Source: RPQJ01 sp963762315 | Lineage (GTDB): Bacteria; Pseudomonadota; Gammaproteobacteria; Steroidobacterales; Steroidobacteraceae | Direction of reading: 5' to 3' | Assembly: GCA_963762315.1 (NCBI GenBank) | Contig: CAVXKO010000005.1 | Coordinates: 496,001-560,000 of the forward strand | DNA: 64,000 nt | Shown: positions 45,759 through 54,192 of the stretch, piece after piece | How positions within the stretch are numbered: the stretch's first letter is position 1 | Layout of the letters: the number at the start of each line of letters is the position of its first letter | The notes under the pieces: model-generated | What the model saw: the letters and a program-made list of their open reading frames with translations, nothing else | The model's database searches: none | What the model was told of the DNA's origin: nothing | Translations under genes and position numbers: made by a program

Positions 45759-47939
45759 ATGACCGCTGCATCGTCGCACGTGAACTACCGCCGCACGGAG
45801 GCTCGCCGGGAAGCCCGGACACGCCTGCCCACGGCGCTCGTCGCGCTGGCCGGGGTACTCGCATTCGTCGCACAGGCCGCATTCGCCCAGGCGCAGAGCC
45901 GTCTGACGAAGATCGAACTGCAACCGCAACCGGGCGAGCAGCTCGAGGTTCGCCTCGTGCTCGACGGGCCGGCGCCGCAGCCCGTCGCTTTCACCATCGA
46001 CAACCCGGCACGACTCTCGGTCGACCTGCCCGGAACGTCGGTGGCGCTCGAATCGCGCCGTGTCGACGTGAAAGCGGCCGGAGTGGACTCCATCGTCGCG
46101 GCGGAGGCCTCGGGCCGCACGCGCGTGGTGTTCAACCTCGACTCGATGCAGCCCTACACCACGCGGGCGTCGGGCAACGTCGTCTACGTGACCCTCGGCC
46201 GCGGCCAGGCGGCGACGGCAGCGACAGCGAATGCTTCGACGACCGGCGCGGCCTACGCGGGAGGCTGGGCGATCGACAAGGTCGATTTCCGCCGTGGCAC
46301 CGACGGCGCCGGCCGAATTCTCGTGCATACCAGCGACGCGAAGGTCCAGGCCAGCCTCAAGCAGGAGGGCGGCCGCATCGTGGTCGACTTCCCGCGCACC
46401 TCGCTCGCCGGCGATCTCGCTCGCCGCTACGACGTGGTGGACTTCGCCACGCCGGTCAGCTCGTTCGACGTCAGCGCCTTTGCGGGCGGCACCCGCCTGG
46501 TGGTGGGCGCGACGGGCGACTACGAGACGCAGGCATACCAGACCGATCGCGATTACGTCCTCGAGCTGCGCCCGCGGGCGAAGCAGGCCGTCGTCGATCC
46601 GAGCAAGAAGGAATACAAGGGCGAGCGCCTCACGCTCAACTTCCAGGACATCGAGACGCGCGCCGTCCTGCAGCTGCTCGCCGAGACGAGCGGCCAGAAC
46701 ATCGTGGTCAGCGACTCCGTGTCGGGCAACGTGACGCTGCGCCTGCAGAACGTGCCCTGGGACCAGGCGCTCGACATCGTCCTGCGCACCAAGGGCCTCG
46801 ACCAGCGCCGCGAAGGCAACGTCATTTACGTCGCGCCCGCGGAGGAACTCGCGGCGCGCGAAAAGGCCCAGCTCGAGTCGCGCAAGTCGTTGACCGAACT
46901 GTCGCCCGTGCGCACGGAGTACCTCCAGGTCAACTACGCCAAGGCTTCGGACCTGGCGGCGCTGATCAAGTCGCAGGGCCGGAGCTCGCTCCTGTCCGAC
47001 CGGGGCAGCGTCGCGATCGACGATCGCACGAACACGCTGCTGCTGCAGGACACCGCCGAGCGGCTCGCGGACATTCGCCGCCTCGTGCAGAACCTCGACA
47101 TCCCGGTGCGCCAGGTCCTGATCGAGGCGCGCATCGTGATCGTCAACGACGACTTCAGCCGCGAGCTGGGCGTGCGCTTCGGCGGTGCCGTCGTCTCCAA
47201 CTACGGCAGCAGCAACGGCCTCGCCTACCTCGGCAACAGCGGCCTCGATTCCGTCAGCGGCGACTCGGGTCCGACGATCGGCACGGGCGGCACGGGCGGC
47301 ACGCAGGGCAACACCACGGTACAGACACCGCCGGCCAACGAGCGTTACATGGTCAACCTGCCGGTCGCGAACCCGGCGGGCCGCCTCGCGCTCACGCTGC
47401 TCGATTCCGATTACATCGTGGACCTCGAAATCACTGCCGCCCAGCGCGAAGGCCGGGGCGAAATCGTCTCCGCGCCGCGCGTCATCACGGCGAACGGCAA
47501 GGAAGCGAGCATCGAGCAGGGCGTCGAGATCCCGTACCAGGAGGCCGCGTCGAGCGGCGCCACCACGACCCAGTTCAAGAAGGCCGTGCTGTCGCTCAAG
47601 GTGACGCCGCAGATCACGCCGGACGACCGCGTCATCCTCGACCTCACGGTCAGCAAGGACAACGTCGGCGAGCTCGTGCAGAGCGCCACCGGCGGCGAGG
47701 TGCCCAGCATCGACACGCGCGAGATCACCACCCAGGTGCTCGTCAACGACGGCCAGACGGTCGTCCTCGGCGGCATCATGGAAACCGAGAAGCGCGAGTC
47801 GGTGAACAAGGTGCCGTTCCTCGGCGACATCCCGGGCCTTGGCTTCCTGTTCAAGAGCAAGTCGCGGACGGACAACAAGGACGAGCTGCTGATCTTCGTC
47901 ACCCCGAAGATCCTGCGCGAAGGCGCCGACATTTACTGA
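45759..47939 (+). CDS. pilQ: Type IV pilus secretin PilQ
   Basis: 726-residue outer-membrane secretin forming the pilus exit channel. A signal peptide (ALAGVLAFVAQAAFAQ) is followed by two AMIN domains for peptidoglycan binding (about residues 45-275), a secretin N0/N1 region (LNFQDIETRAVLQLLAETSG) and the C-terminal secretin domain with VPFLGDIPGLGFLFKSKS. Ends TPKILREGADIY. A strong terminator follows, so this is the last gene of pilMNOPQ. Confidence 0.96.
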   Translation: MTAASSHVNYRRTEARREARTRLPTALVALAGVLAFVAQAAFAQAQSRLTKIELQPQPGEQLEVRLVLDGPAPQPVAFTIDNPARLSVDLPGTSVALESRRVDVKAAGVDSIVAAEASGRTRVVFNLDSMQPYTTRASGNVVYVTLGRGQAATAATANASTTGAAYAGGWAIDKVDFRRGTDGAGRILVHTSDAKVQASLKQEGGRIVVDFPRTSLAGDLARRYDVVDFATPVSSFDVSAFAGGTRLVVGATGDYETQAYQTDRDYVLELRPRAKQAVVDPSKKEYKGERLTLNFQDIETRAVLQLLAETSGQNIVVSDSVSGNVTLRLQNVPWDQALDIVLRTKGLDQRREGNVIYVAPAEELAAREKAQLESRKSLTELSPVRTEYLQVNYAKASDLAALIKSQGRSSLLSDRGSVAIDDRTNTLLLQDTAERLADIRRLVQNLDIPVRQVLIEARIVIVNDDFSRELGVRFGGAVVSNYGSSNGLAYLGNSGLDSVSGDSGPTIGTGGTGGTQGNTTVQTPPANERYMVNLPVANPAGRLALTLLDSDYIVDLEITAAQREGRGEIVSAPRVITANGKEASIEQGVEIPYQEAASSGATTTQFKKAVLSLKVTPQITPDDRVILDLTVSKDNVGELVQSATGGEVPSIDTREITTQVLVNDGQTVVLGGIMETEKRESVNKVPFLGDIPGLGFLFKSKSRTDNKDELLIFVTPKILREGADIY

Positions 47940-47966
47940 CGCCCAGCCATCCCTTTGACAGAATGA

Positions 47967-48000
47967 GCGGCCGCAGCGACCCTGCGGCCGCTTTTCTTTT
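47967..48000 (+). terminator. Strong intrinsic terminator after pilQ
   Basis: A perfect 10-bp stem GCGGCCGCAG/CTGCGGCCGC with a CGACC loop is followed by TTTTCTTTT. It ends the pil operon 13 bases before the aroK start, so aroK transcription may depend on read-through or a promoter overlapping this region. Confidence 0.9.
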
Positions 48001-48012
48001 GCGGGTGGCACT

Positions 48013-48534
48013 TTGACCGGGAACATCTTCCTCGTGGGGCCCATGGGTTCGGGCAAGAGCGCCGTCGGGCGGCGCCTGGCGCGCGAACTCGGCCTCGAGT
48101 TCGTCGACAGCGACGACGAGATCGAGCGCCGTACCGGCGTCGACATCCCGTACATCTTCGAGAAGGAAGGCGAGGCGGGCTTCCGGCAGCGCGAAGCGGA
48201 GATCGTCGCCGACCTCACGGACCGGACCGGCCTGGTGCTGGCGACCGGCGGGGGCGCGATCCTCGACGCGGGCAGCCGCGAGCGCCTGCGCAGCCGTGGC
48301 TGGGTCGTGTATCTTCGAACCACGGTGGACCAGCAGATGGCGCGCACCCGTCACAGCGCGGACCGCCCGCTGCTCAACAACGCCGATCCGCGCGGTACCC
48401 TCGAGCGCCTGATGGCCGTCCGGGCGCCGCTCTATGACGAGGTCGCGGCAATCACGGTGGACACGGACGGGCGCAAGGTGAAGACAGTCGTGGACCAGAT
48501 TCTTCGTGCGTTCGGCGCGCAGCCCGGAGCCTGA
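48013..48534 (+). CDS. aroK: Shikimate kinase
   Basis: Phosphorylates shikimate at the 3-hydroxyl in the aromatic amino-acid pathway. The P-loop is GPMGSGKSAVGRRLARELG, the shikimate-site acidic pair lies in FVDSDDEIERRTG, and ATGGGAILD and RTRHSADRPLL (lid) follow. 173 residues, starting with TTG at 48013. The aroK-aroB pair directly after pilQ is the common proteobacterial arrangement. Confidence 0.95.
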   Translation: MTGNIFLVGPMGSGKSAVGRRLARELGLEFVDSDDEIERRTGVDIPYIFEKEGEAGFRQREAEIVADLTDRTGLVLATGGGAILDAGSRERLRSRGWVVYLRTTVDQQMARTRHSADRPLLNNADPRGTLERLMAVRAPLYDEVAAITVDTDGRKVKTVVDQILRAFGAQPGA

Positions 48535-48540
48535 CGCCAG

Positions 48541-49629
48541 ATGCAGACGGTTCAGATCGACCTCGGTGAGCGCAGCTATCCGATCCTGATCGGCTCCGGC
48601 CTGTTGGACCGGCCCGCCGTCGTCGGGCAGGTCGTGGCCGCGCATGACGTTCTCGTCGTGACTAACCGGACGGTCGGCCCGCTCTACCTCGACGCACTCC
48701 TTCGCGGCCTCGAAGGCAAGCGATCCGGGTCCGTCGCCCTCGAGGACGGCGAGCAGTTCAAGACCCTGGACACGCTCTCGTGGGTGCTCGACGCGATGGT
48801 GGCGCAGCGACTCAACCGCGATGCCTGCATCGTCGCGCTCGGCGGCGGCGTGGTCGGCGACGTGGCCGGTTTCGCCGCCGCGTGCTACCAGCGCGGCATC
48901 GACTTCGTGCAGGTGCCGACGACGTTGCTCGCGCAGGTGGATTCGTCCGTCGGCGGCAAGACGGGCGTCAATCACCCGGGCGGCAAGAACCTCATCGGCG
49001 CTTTCCACCAGCCGCGCGCGGTGATTTCCGATCTCGCCACGCTCGCGACGCTGCCCGCGCGCGAGCTGCGCGCCGGGCTTGCCGAAGTCGTCAAGTACGG
49101 CCTGATCGACGACGCGGATTTTCTTGCGTGGCTCGAATCGAACGTCGCGCCGCTGCTCGCCCTCGACCTCGACGCACTCACGCACGCCGTGCGCCGTTCC
49201 TGCGAGATCAAGGCCCGCATCGTGGCCTCCGACGAGCGGGAGCAGGGCCAGCGCGCATTGCTCAACCTCGGCCACACGTTCGGCCACGCGATCGAGAACG
49301 CGATGGGGTACGGCGAGTGGCTGCACGGCGAGGCCGTCGGCGTGGGCATGCTGCTCGCAGCCGACCTCTCCAGCCGTCTCGGCTGGATCGCGACTGCGGA
49401 CGTCGAGCGCGTGCGGACCCTGCTCGAACGCATCGGCCTGCCGACGGGCGCCCCCGCCATCGGGGCGCGCCGCGCGCTCGAGCTGATGGGCATGGACAAG
49501 AAGGTGCTGGCCGGCCGCATTCGCCTGGTGCTCCTGCGCCGATTGGGCGAAGGCGTCGTCAGCGGCGATTTCCCGCCCGCCGCGCTCGAGGAAACGCTCG
49601 GCGCGCACTTCGAGGCACGGGCCGCATGA
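48541..49629 (+). CDS. aroB: 3-dehydroquinate synthase
   Basis: NAD- and metal-dependent cyclisation of DAHP to 3-dehydroquinate, the second step of the shikimate pathway. GGGVVGDVAGFAAA, STLLAQVDSSVGGKTGVNH-type core residues and the metal-ligand His in LLNLGHTFGHAIE are visible. 362 residues. The stop overlaps the ATG of the dGTPase gene (ATGA). Confidence 0.95.
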   Translation: MQTVQIDLGERSYPILIGSGLLDRPAVVGQVVAAHDVLVVTNRTVGPLYLDALLRGLEGKRSGSVALEDGEQFKTLDTLSWVLDAMVAQRLNRDACIVALGGGVVGDVAGFAAACYQRGIDFVQVPTTLLAQVDSSVGGKTGVNHPGGKNLIGAFHQPRAVISDLATLATLPARELRAGLAEVVKYGLIDDADFLAWLESNVAPLLALDLDALTHAVRRSCEIKARIVASDEREQGQRALLNLGHTFGHAIENAMGYGEWLHGEAVGVGMLLAADLSSRLGWIATADVERVRTLLERIGLPTGAPAIGARRALELMGMDKKVLAGRIRLVLLRRLGEGVVSGDFPPAALEETLGAHFEARAA

Positions 49630-50795
49630 GCAGCACCGAGCGCGATCCGTCACTTGCGCCCTATGCGCAGCAGGACGCGGATTCGCGCGGCCGTCGTTTC
49701 GACGAGCCGCCGCCGCGGCACCGGACGGAGTACCAGCGCGATCGCGATCGCATCGTGCACTCCACGGCGTTCCGGCGCCTCGTCTACAAGACGCAGGTCT
49801 TCGTCAACCACGAAGGCGACCTCTACCGCACCCGCCTCACGCACTCGCTCGAGGTGGCGCAGATCGCGCGCAGCGTCGCCCGGGCCATGCGCCTGAACGA
49901 GCCGCTTGCCGAGGCGGTCTGTCTCGCGCACGACCTCGGCCACACTCCGTTCGGCCACGCCGGCCAGGACGCGCTCAACGAGTGCATGCGCGAGTTCGGC
50001 GGCTTCGAGCACAACCTGCAGTCGCTGCGTGTCGTCGACGAGCTCGAGGAGCGCTATGCGGAGTTCACCGGGCTGAACCTGACGTTCGAGGTGCGCGAAG
50101 GCATCCTCAAGCACTGTTCGGCGGCCAACGCGCGCCGGCTCGGCGAGCTAGGCGTGCGCTTCCTCAAGCGCCAGCAGCCGAGCCTCGAGGCGCAGCTCTC
50201 GAACCTCGCCGACGAGATCGCCTACAACAACCACGACGTCGACGACGGCCTGCGCGCGGGCCTGATCACGATCGAGGACCTGCGCGAGCTGGCGATCTTC
50301 CGCCGGCAGTACGACACCGTGACCGGCAAGTACCCGGACCTGGGCGGGCGGCGGCAGGTTCACGAGGTGGTGCGCCGCATGATCGACTTCCTGGTGAACG
50401 ACCTCATCGATGCCTCGCGCGCCGCTGTGGTTGCGGCGGCGCCGGCCGACGTCGAAGCCGTGCGCGCGCTCCCAGAGCCGCTGCTGCGTTTCAGTGACGA
50501 GGTGCGGACCGAGCATCTCGAACTGAAGCGCTACCTGCGCGACAACCTGTATCGTCACTACCGCGTGCTGCGCATGACGAACAAGGCGCGCAAGGTGATT
50601 CGCGACCTGTTCGAGACCATGCTCGAGGACGTGGACCTCATGCCGACCGAGCACCAGGCGGCGGCGCGACGGATGGAGGCCGAGGGCGGCCGTGCCGGAC
50701 GGGCCCGCGCGGTCGCGGACTACATCGCCGGCATGACGGACCGCTTCGCGATCCTCGAACACCGCCGCCTGTTCAATCCGGCGGAACGCACCTAG
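49626..50795 (+). CDS. dgt: Deoxyguanosinetriphosphate triphosphohydrolase-like protein
   Basis: HD-domain hydrolase that splits dGTP (and often other dNTPs) to nucleoside and triphosphate. Metal ligands are seen in RLTHSLEVAQIARS and CLAHDLGHTPFGHAG (HD) and the later Asp in LADEIAYNNHDVDDG. 389 residues. Translationally coupled to aroB. Its location after aroKB matches betaproteobacterial genomes. Confidence 0.92.
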   Translation: MSSTERDPSLAPYAQQDADSRGRRFDEPPPRHRTEYQRDRDRIVHSTAFRRLVYKTQVFVNHEGDLYRTRLTHSLEVAQIARSVARAMRLNEPLAEAVCLAHDLGHTPFGHAGQDALNECMREFGGFEHNLQSLRVVDELEERYAEFTGLNLTFEVREGILKHCSAANARRLGELGVRFLKRQQPSLEAQLSNLADEIAYNNHDVDDGLRAGLITIEDLRELAIFRRQYDTVTGKYPDLGGRRQVHEVVRRMIDFLVNDLIDASRAAVVAAAPADVEAVRALPEPLLRFSDEVRTEHLELKRYLRDNLYRHYRVLRMTNKARKVIRDLFETMLEDVDLMPTEHQAAARRMEAEGGRAGRARAVADYIAGMTDRFAILEHRRLFNPAERT

Positions 50796-50886
50796 GCAGG
50801 CCGTCCTGGAGGACGGATGAGGGGTTCCCGCGAGGCTCCGCGCAGGCCGGTCTGGTAGCATTCCGGGCTGGTCGTCGGAGGCTGCC

Positions 50887-51609
50887 TTGACCCCCAAAAA
50901 CATCCCTGTCCATGAGCGGCTGATCTTCGCGATGGACGTCGCGGATCCCGCCGAGGCCCGCCGACTGGCGGATCAGCTCGGCGATTCGGTGCATTTCTAC
51001 AAGCTCGGGCTCGAGCTGTTCATGTCCGGCGGCTACTTCGAACTGCTCGAATGGATGGTCGCGCGCGACAAGAGAGTGTTCGTCGACCTGAAGTTCTTCG
51101 ACGTGCCGGCCACGGTTGCGGCGGCGGTGAAGCAGCTGCGCAATCGCGGCGTGACGATCACGACCGTCCACGGCAACCAGGCGATCATGGAAGCGGCGGC
51201 CGCGGCCAAGGGCGACGTGAAGGTACTCGCCGTCACGGTGCTCACGAGCCTCGATCGCGGCGACCTCGACGACCTCGGATTCGCGTGCGACGTCGAGAAG
51301 CTGGTGTTGTCCCGCGCACGCCGGGCGCTCGAAGCGGGTTGCGACGGGGTCGTGTCCTCGGGCCTCGAGGCGCCGAAGCTGCGCGAGTTCATCGATCAAC
51401 GCCTGCTGGTCGTCTGCCCGGGCATCCGCCCGGTCGAGAACAAGCCGGTCGACGACCAGAAACGCACCGTCGATGTCGCGCAGGCTTTCGCCAACGGCGC
51501 GGATTACATCGTCGTCGGGCGCCCGATCCGGGACGCGAAAGATCCGCGCGAGGCCGCCGCCGCGATTCAACGGACGATTGCCGGCGTGTTCGGCACGGGA
51601 GCCCGTTGA
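50887..51609 (+). CDS. pyrF: Orotidine 5'-phosphate decarboxylase
   Basis: Last step of UMP synthesis. The TTG start at 50887 has a GGAGG ribosome-binding site 5 nt upstream. The catalytic Asp/Lys array lies in FVDLKFFDVPATV, and the phosphate-binding end in DYIVVGRPIRDA. 240 residues, group I type. The TGA overlaps the hemE ATG. Confidence 0.95.
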   Translation: MTPKNIPVHERLIFAMDVADPAEARRLADQLGDSVHFYKLGLELFMSGGYFELLEWMVARDKRVFVDLKFFDVPATVAAAVKQLRNRGVTITTVHGNQAIMEAAAAAKGDVKVLAVTVLTSLDRGDLDDLGFACDVEKLVLSRARRALEAGCDGVVSSGLEAPKLREFIDQRLLVVCPGIRPVENKPVDDQKRTVDVAQAFANGADYIVVGRPIRDAKDPREAAAAIQRTIAGVFGTGAR

Positions 51610-52676
51610 TGAGCGCACCGCTGCAGAACGACTTGTTCCTCCGCGCGCTGCTGCGTCAGCCGACGCCGCGCACTCCGCTGTGGATGATGCGCCAGGCTGG
51701 CCGCTACCTGCCCGAGTATCGCGCCACGCGCGCGAAAGCCGGCAGCTTCCTGAAGCTCTGCATGAATCCGGAACTCGCCTGCGAAGTCACGCTGCAGCCG
51801 CTCGATCGCTACCGGCTCGACGCGGCAATCCTGTTCTCCGACATCCTGACCGTGCCGCACGCGATGAACCTGGGCCTCGAGTTCGAGGCGGGCGAAGGAC
51901 CGAAGATCGCGCGCCCCGTGCGGACGGCCGCGGAGATCGACCACCTGCCGATTCCCGACCCCGAGACGGAGCTGCGCTATGTGATGGATGCCGTGCGCAC
52001 GATCCGTCGCGAGCTCAAGGGCCGCGTGCCGCTGATCGGCTTCGCCGGCAGCCCCTGGACCGTGGGCACCTACATCGTCGAAGGGGGAAGCAGCCGGAAC
52101 TTCGAGCACATCAAGGGCATGCTGTACGGCGCGCCGCGCGAGCTGCATCGCCTGCTCGACAAGATCGCTCGCGCCACTACGCTGTATCTGAACGCGCAGG
52201 TCGCCGCCGGCGCGCAGGCCCTGATGGTGTTCGACACCTGGGGCGGCTCGCTCACGCCGTCGGATTATCGCGAGTTCTCGCTGCGCTACATGCAGCAGAT
52301 CGTCGACGGCCTGACGCGCGAGGCCGAGGCCCGCAAGGTGCCGGTAATCCTGTTCACCAAGGGCGGCGGACAGTGGCTCGCAGACATGGCAGCGACGGGT
52401 TGCGATGCGCTCGGTGTCGACTGGACGACGGATCTCGTGGACGCGCGCCGCGCCGTGCAGGACAAGGTGGCCCTGCAGGGGAATCTGGACCCGAGCGTGC
52501 TCTACGCGCCGCCCGCGCAGATTCGCGATCAGGTCGGCCGCGTCCTCGCGAGCTACGGCAAGGGACATGGGCACGTGTTCAACCTCGGCCACGGCATCCA
52601 CCCCGAGGTGCCGCCCGAGCACGCGCTCGCGATGGTCGAGGCCGTGCACGAGCTTTCACCGCAGTACCACGTCTAG
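51609..52676 (+). CDS. hemE: Uroporphyrinogen decarboxylase
   Basis: Converts uroporphyrinogen III to coproporphyrinogen III in haem synthesis. N-terminal PLWMMRQAGRYLPEYR, substrate-binding Asp in AILFSDILTVP, GFAGSPWTVGTYIVEG and FNLGHGIHPEVPPEH are all diagnostic. 355 residues. Coupled to pyrF and 15 nt before ppa. Haem supply is relevant to the multihaem cytochromes elsewhere in the window, although the gene is a standard core gene. Confidence 0.96.
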   Translation: MSAPLQNDLFLRALLRQPTPRTPLWMMRQAGRYLPEYRATRAKAGSFLKLCMNPELACEVTLQPLDRYRLDAAILFSDILTVPHAMNLGLEFEAGEGPKIARPVRTAAEIDHLPIPDPETELRYVMDAVRTIRRELKGRVPLIGFAGSPWTVGTYIVEGGSSRNFEHIKGMLYGAPRELHRLLDKIARATTLYLNAQVAAGAQALMVFDTWGGSLTPSDYREFSLRYMQQIVDGLTREAEARKVPVILFTKGGGQWLADMAATGCDALGVDWTTDLVDARRAVQDKVALQGNLDPSVLYAPPAQIRDQVGRVLASYGKGHGHVFNLGHGIHPEVPPEHALAMVEAVHELSPQYHV

Positions 52677-52691
52677 CCCGAGGCATCCGTC

Positions 52692-53282
52692 ATGGACATC
52701 AGCAAGATCGGCATCGGCGAGGATCCGCCGCGCGACGTGAACGTCCTCATCGAGATTCCGCAGGGCGGCGTGCCGGTCAAGTACGAGCTCGACAAGGAAT
52801 CGGGTGCGCTGCGCGTGGACCGGTTCCTCAACACGGCGATGTTCTACCCGGGCAACTACGGGTTCATCCCGCACACGCTGTCGGGCGACGGCGATCCGGT
52901 GGACGTGATCGTCGTGGTGCCCAGTCCGGTCGTCGCGGGTGCCATCGTGCGCGTGCGGCCGGTCGGCGCGCTGCTGATGAAGGACGAGGCGGGTGACGAC
53001 GAGAAGGTCATCGCGGTGCCGGTGGACAAGCTGCACCCGTTCTACGAGGGCGTGAAGTCCTACAAGGACCTGCCTTCGACGCTGACCAACCAGATCGCGC
53101 ACTTCTTCCAGCACTACAAGGATCTGGAGAAGGGCAAGTGGGTGACGATCGTGAACTGGGTCGGCCCCGATCGCGCGGAGAAGATGATCATCGAAGGCAT
53201 CCAGCGCGCCGCCAGCGCCGGTGACGACGTTGCCGCGCACTACGTTGCCGGCAAGTCGCTCGGCATGAAGAAAAAGAAATAG
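52692..53282 (+). CDS. ppa: Inorganic pyrophosphatase (family I)
   Basis: Hydrolyses pyrophosphate to drive biosynthesis. GGVPVKYELDKESGALRVDR, FYPGNYGFIPHTL and the metal-binding signature DGDPVDVIVV are present. 196 residues with a Lys-rich end. The TAG stop (53280-53282) overlaps the first bases of the RAYT flanking repeat, so the element abuts the gene exactly. Confidence 0.95.
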   Translation: MDISKIGIGEDPPRDVNVLIEIPQGGVPVKYELDKESGALRVDRFLNTAMFYPGNYGFIPHTLSGDGDPVDVIVVVPSPVVAGAIVRVRPVGALLMKDEAGDDEKVIAVPVDKLHPFYEGVKSYKDLPSTLTNQIAHFFQHYKDLEKGKWVTIVNWVGPDRAEKMIIEGIQRAASAGDDVAAHYVAGKSLGMKKKK

Positions 53283-54192
53283 GGGACATTCTCGGTTTTC
53301 CGATAATTAGGGGACATTCTCAGTTTCCGCCCCGTCCAGTTTGGGGTGATCTGCAAGCTGAGGAAGTCACCCGCTTCCTGAGAATCCGTGTCTTCGCACC
53401 CGATTCGGCGCTCGCCGTCTCGCGGTCGGGACCCCCATCATCCCGACATGCCAAGAAGTGCGCGTGCCATCGTGGCGGGCGGGTGCTACCACGTCCTCAA
53501 TCGTGGCAACAATCGATCGACTGTTTTTCCTGCGACGGCCGACTACGCCGGGTTCGTCGATCTGCTGACCGCTGCAAAGCAGCGAATTTCGCTGGATCTC
53601 TTCGCGGTCTGCCTGATGCCGAACCACTTCCATCTCGTCGTCCGGACCGCAAAACGCGACGACATCAGCCGCTGGATGCATTGGTTGTTGACCACCCATG
53701 CGCACCGATTTCACATGCACAAGGGGTCGATCGGCCGCGTCTGGCAGGGCAGGTTCAAGGCGTTCCCGATCGAACAGGACGCGCATCTCCTGACGGTCAT
53801 GCGTTATGTCGAGCGCAATGCGCTGAGGGCAGGCCTCGTGGAGCGCGCACAGGATTGGGAGTGGGGGAGCCTGGCCTGGCGCTTCGGCGGCACTTGCGAC
53901 AAATTGCTGGCCGAGCCGCCGGTGGCGCGACCGTCAAACTGGGCCGACTACGTAAATGCTGCACAGACAGCCGCCGAACTCGACGCCATTCGCATCAGTG
54001 TCAACCGCCAGCGTCCCTTCGGTAGTGACGCATGGGTCCGGCACGCTGCGCCGGGCCTGGGACTGATGGGATCCATCCGCCGTCCGGGACGTCCGAGGAA
54101 GCCGGCGGCCACACTGCCGCTGTCGAGTTGGGAAAGCTCGTGAAGAAAACGAGGATGTCCCCGAATTCTCCAAAAAACCGAGAATGTCCCCT
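53281..54192 (+). mobile_element. RAYT (REP-associated tyrosine transposase) unit with flanking repeats
   Basis: The left end has AGGGGACATTCTCGGTTTTC (53281) and a second copy GGGGACATTCTCAGTTTCC (53310). The right end has GAGGATGTCCCC and AAACCGAGAATGTCCCCT (to 54192) in inverted orientation. The enclosed gene is a Y1-type transposase. Both outer ends create or overlap the TAG stop codons of the convergent genes ppa and fadD. Confidence 0.85.
53448..54143 (+). CDS. REP-associated tyrosine transposase (Y1_Tnp)
   Basis: 231 residues of the IS200/IS605-like TnpA_REP group. The HUH-endonuclease His pair is LMPNHFHLVV, upstream GCYHVLNRGNNRS is the usual N-terminal strand, and GRVWQGRFKAFPIEQDAHLL and YVERNALRAGLV are family signatures. 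The catalytic Tyr is probably in the YVERNALRA helix. Such enzymes process REP hairpins; here the specific substrate would be the flanking TGTCCCC repeats. The start MPRSARAIVAGG at 53448 is chosen by homology. Confidence 0.88.
   Translation: MPRSARAIVAGGCYHVLNRGNNRSTVFPATADYAGFVDLLTAAKQRISLDLFAVCLMPNHFHLVVRTAKRDDISRWMHWLLTTHAHRFHMHKGSIGRVWQGRFKAFPIEQDAHLLTVMRYVERNALRAGLVERAQDWEWGSLAWRFGGTCDKLLAEPPVARPSNWADYVNAAQTAAELDAIRISVNRQRPFGSDAWVRHAAPGLGLMGSIRRPGRPRKPAATLPLSSWESS

Noticed and set aside
48780..49625. Extension of the dgt frame upstream through aroB
   Set aside because: aroB is intact in another frame with all catalytic motifs, and dgt has a coupled ATG at 49626.
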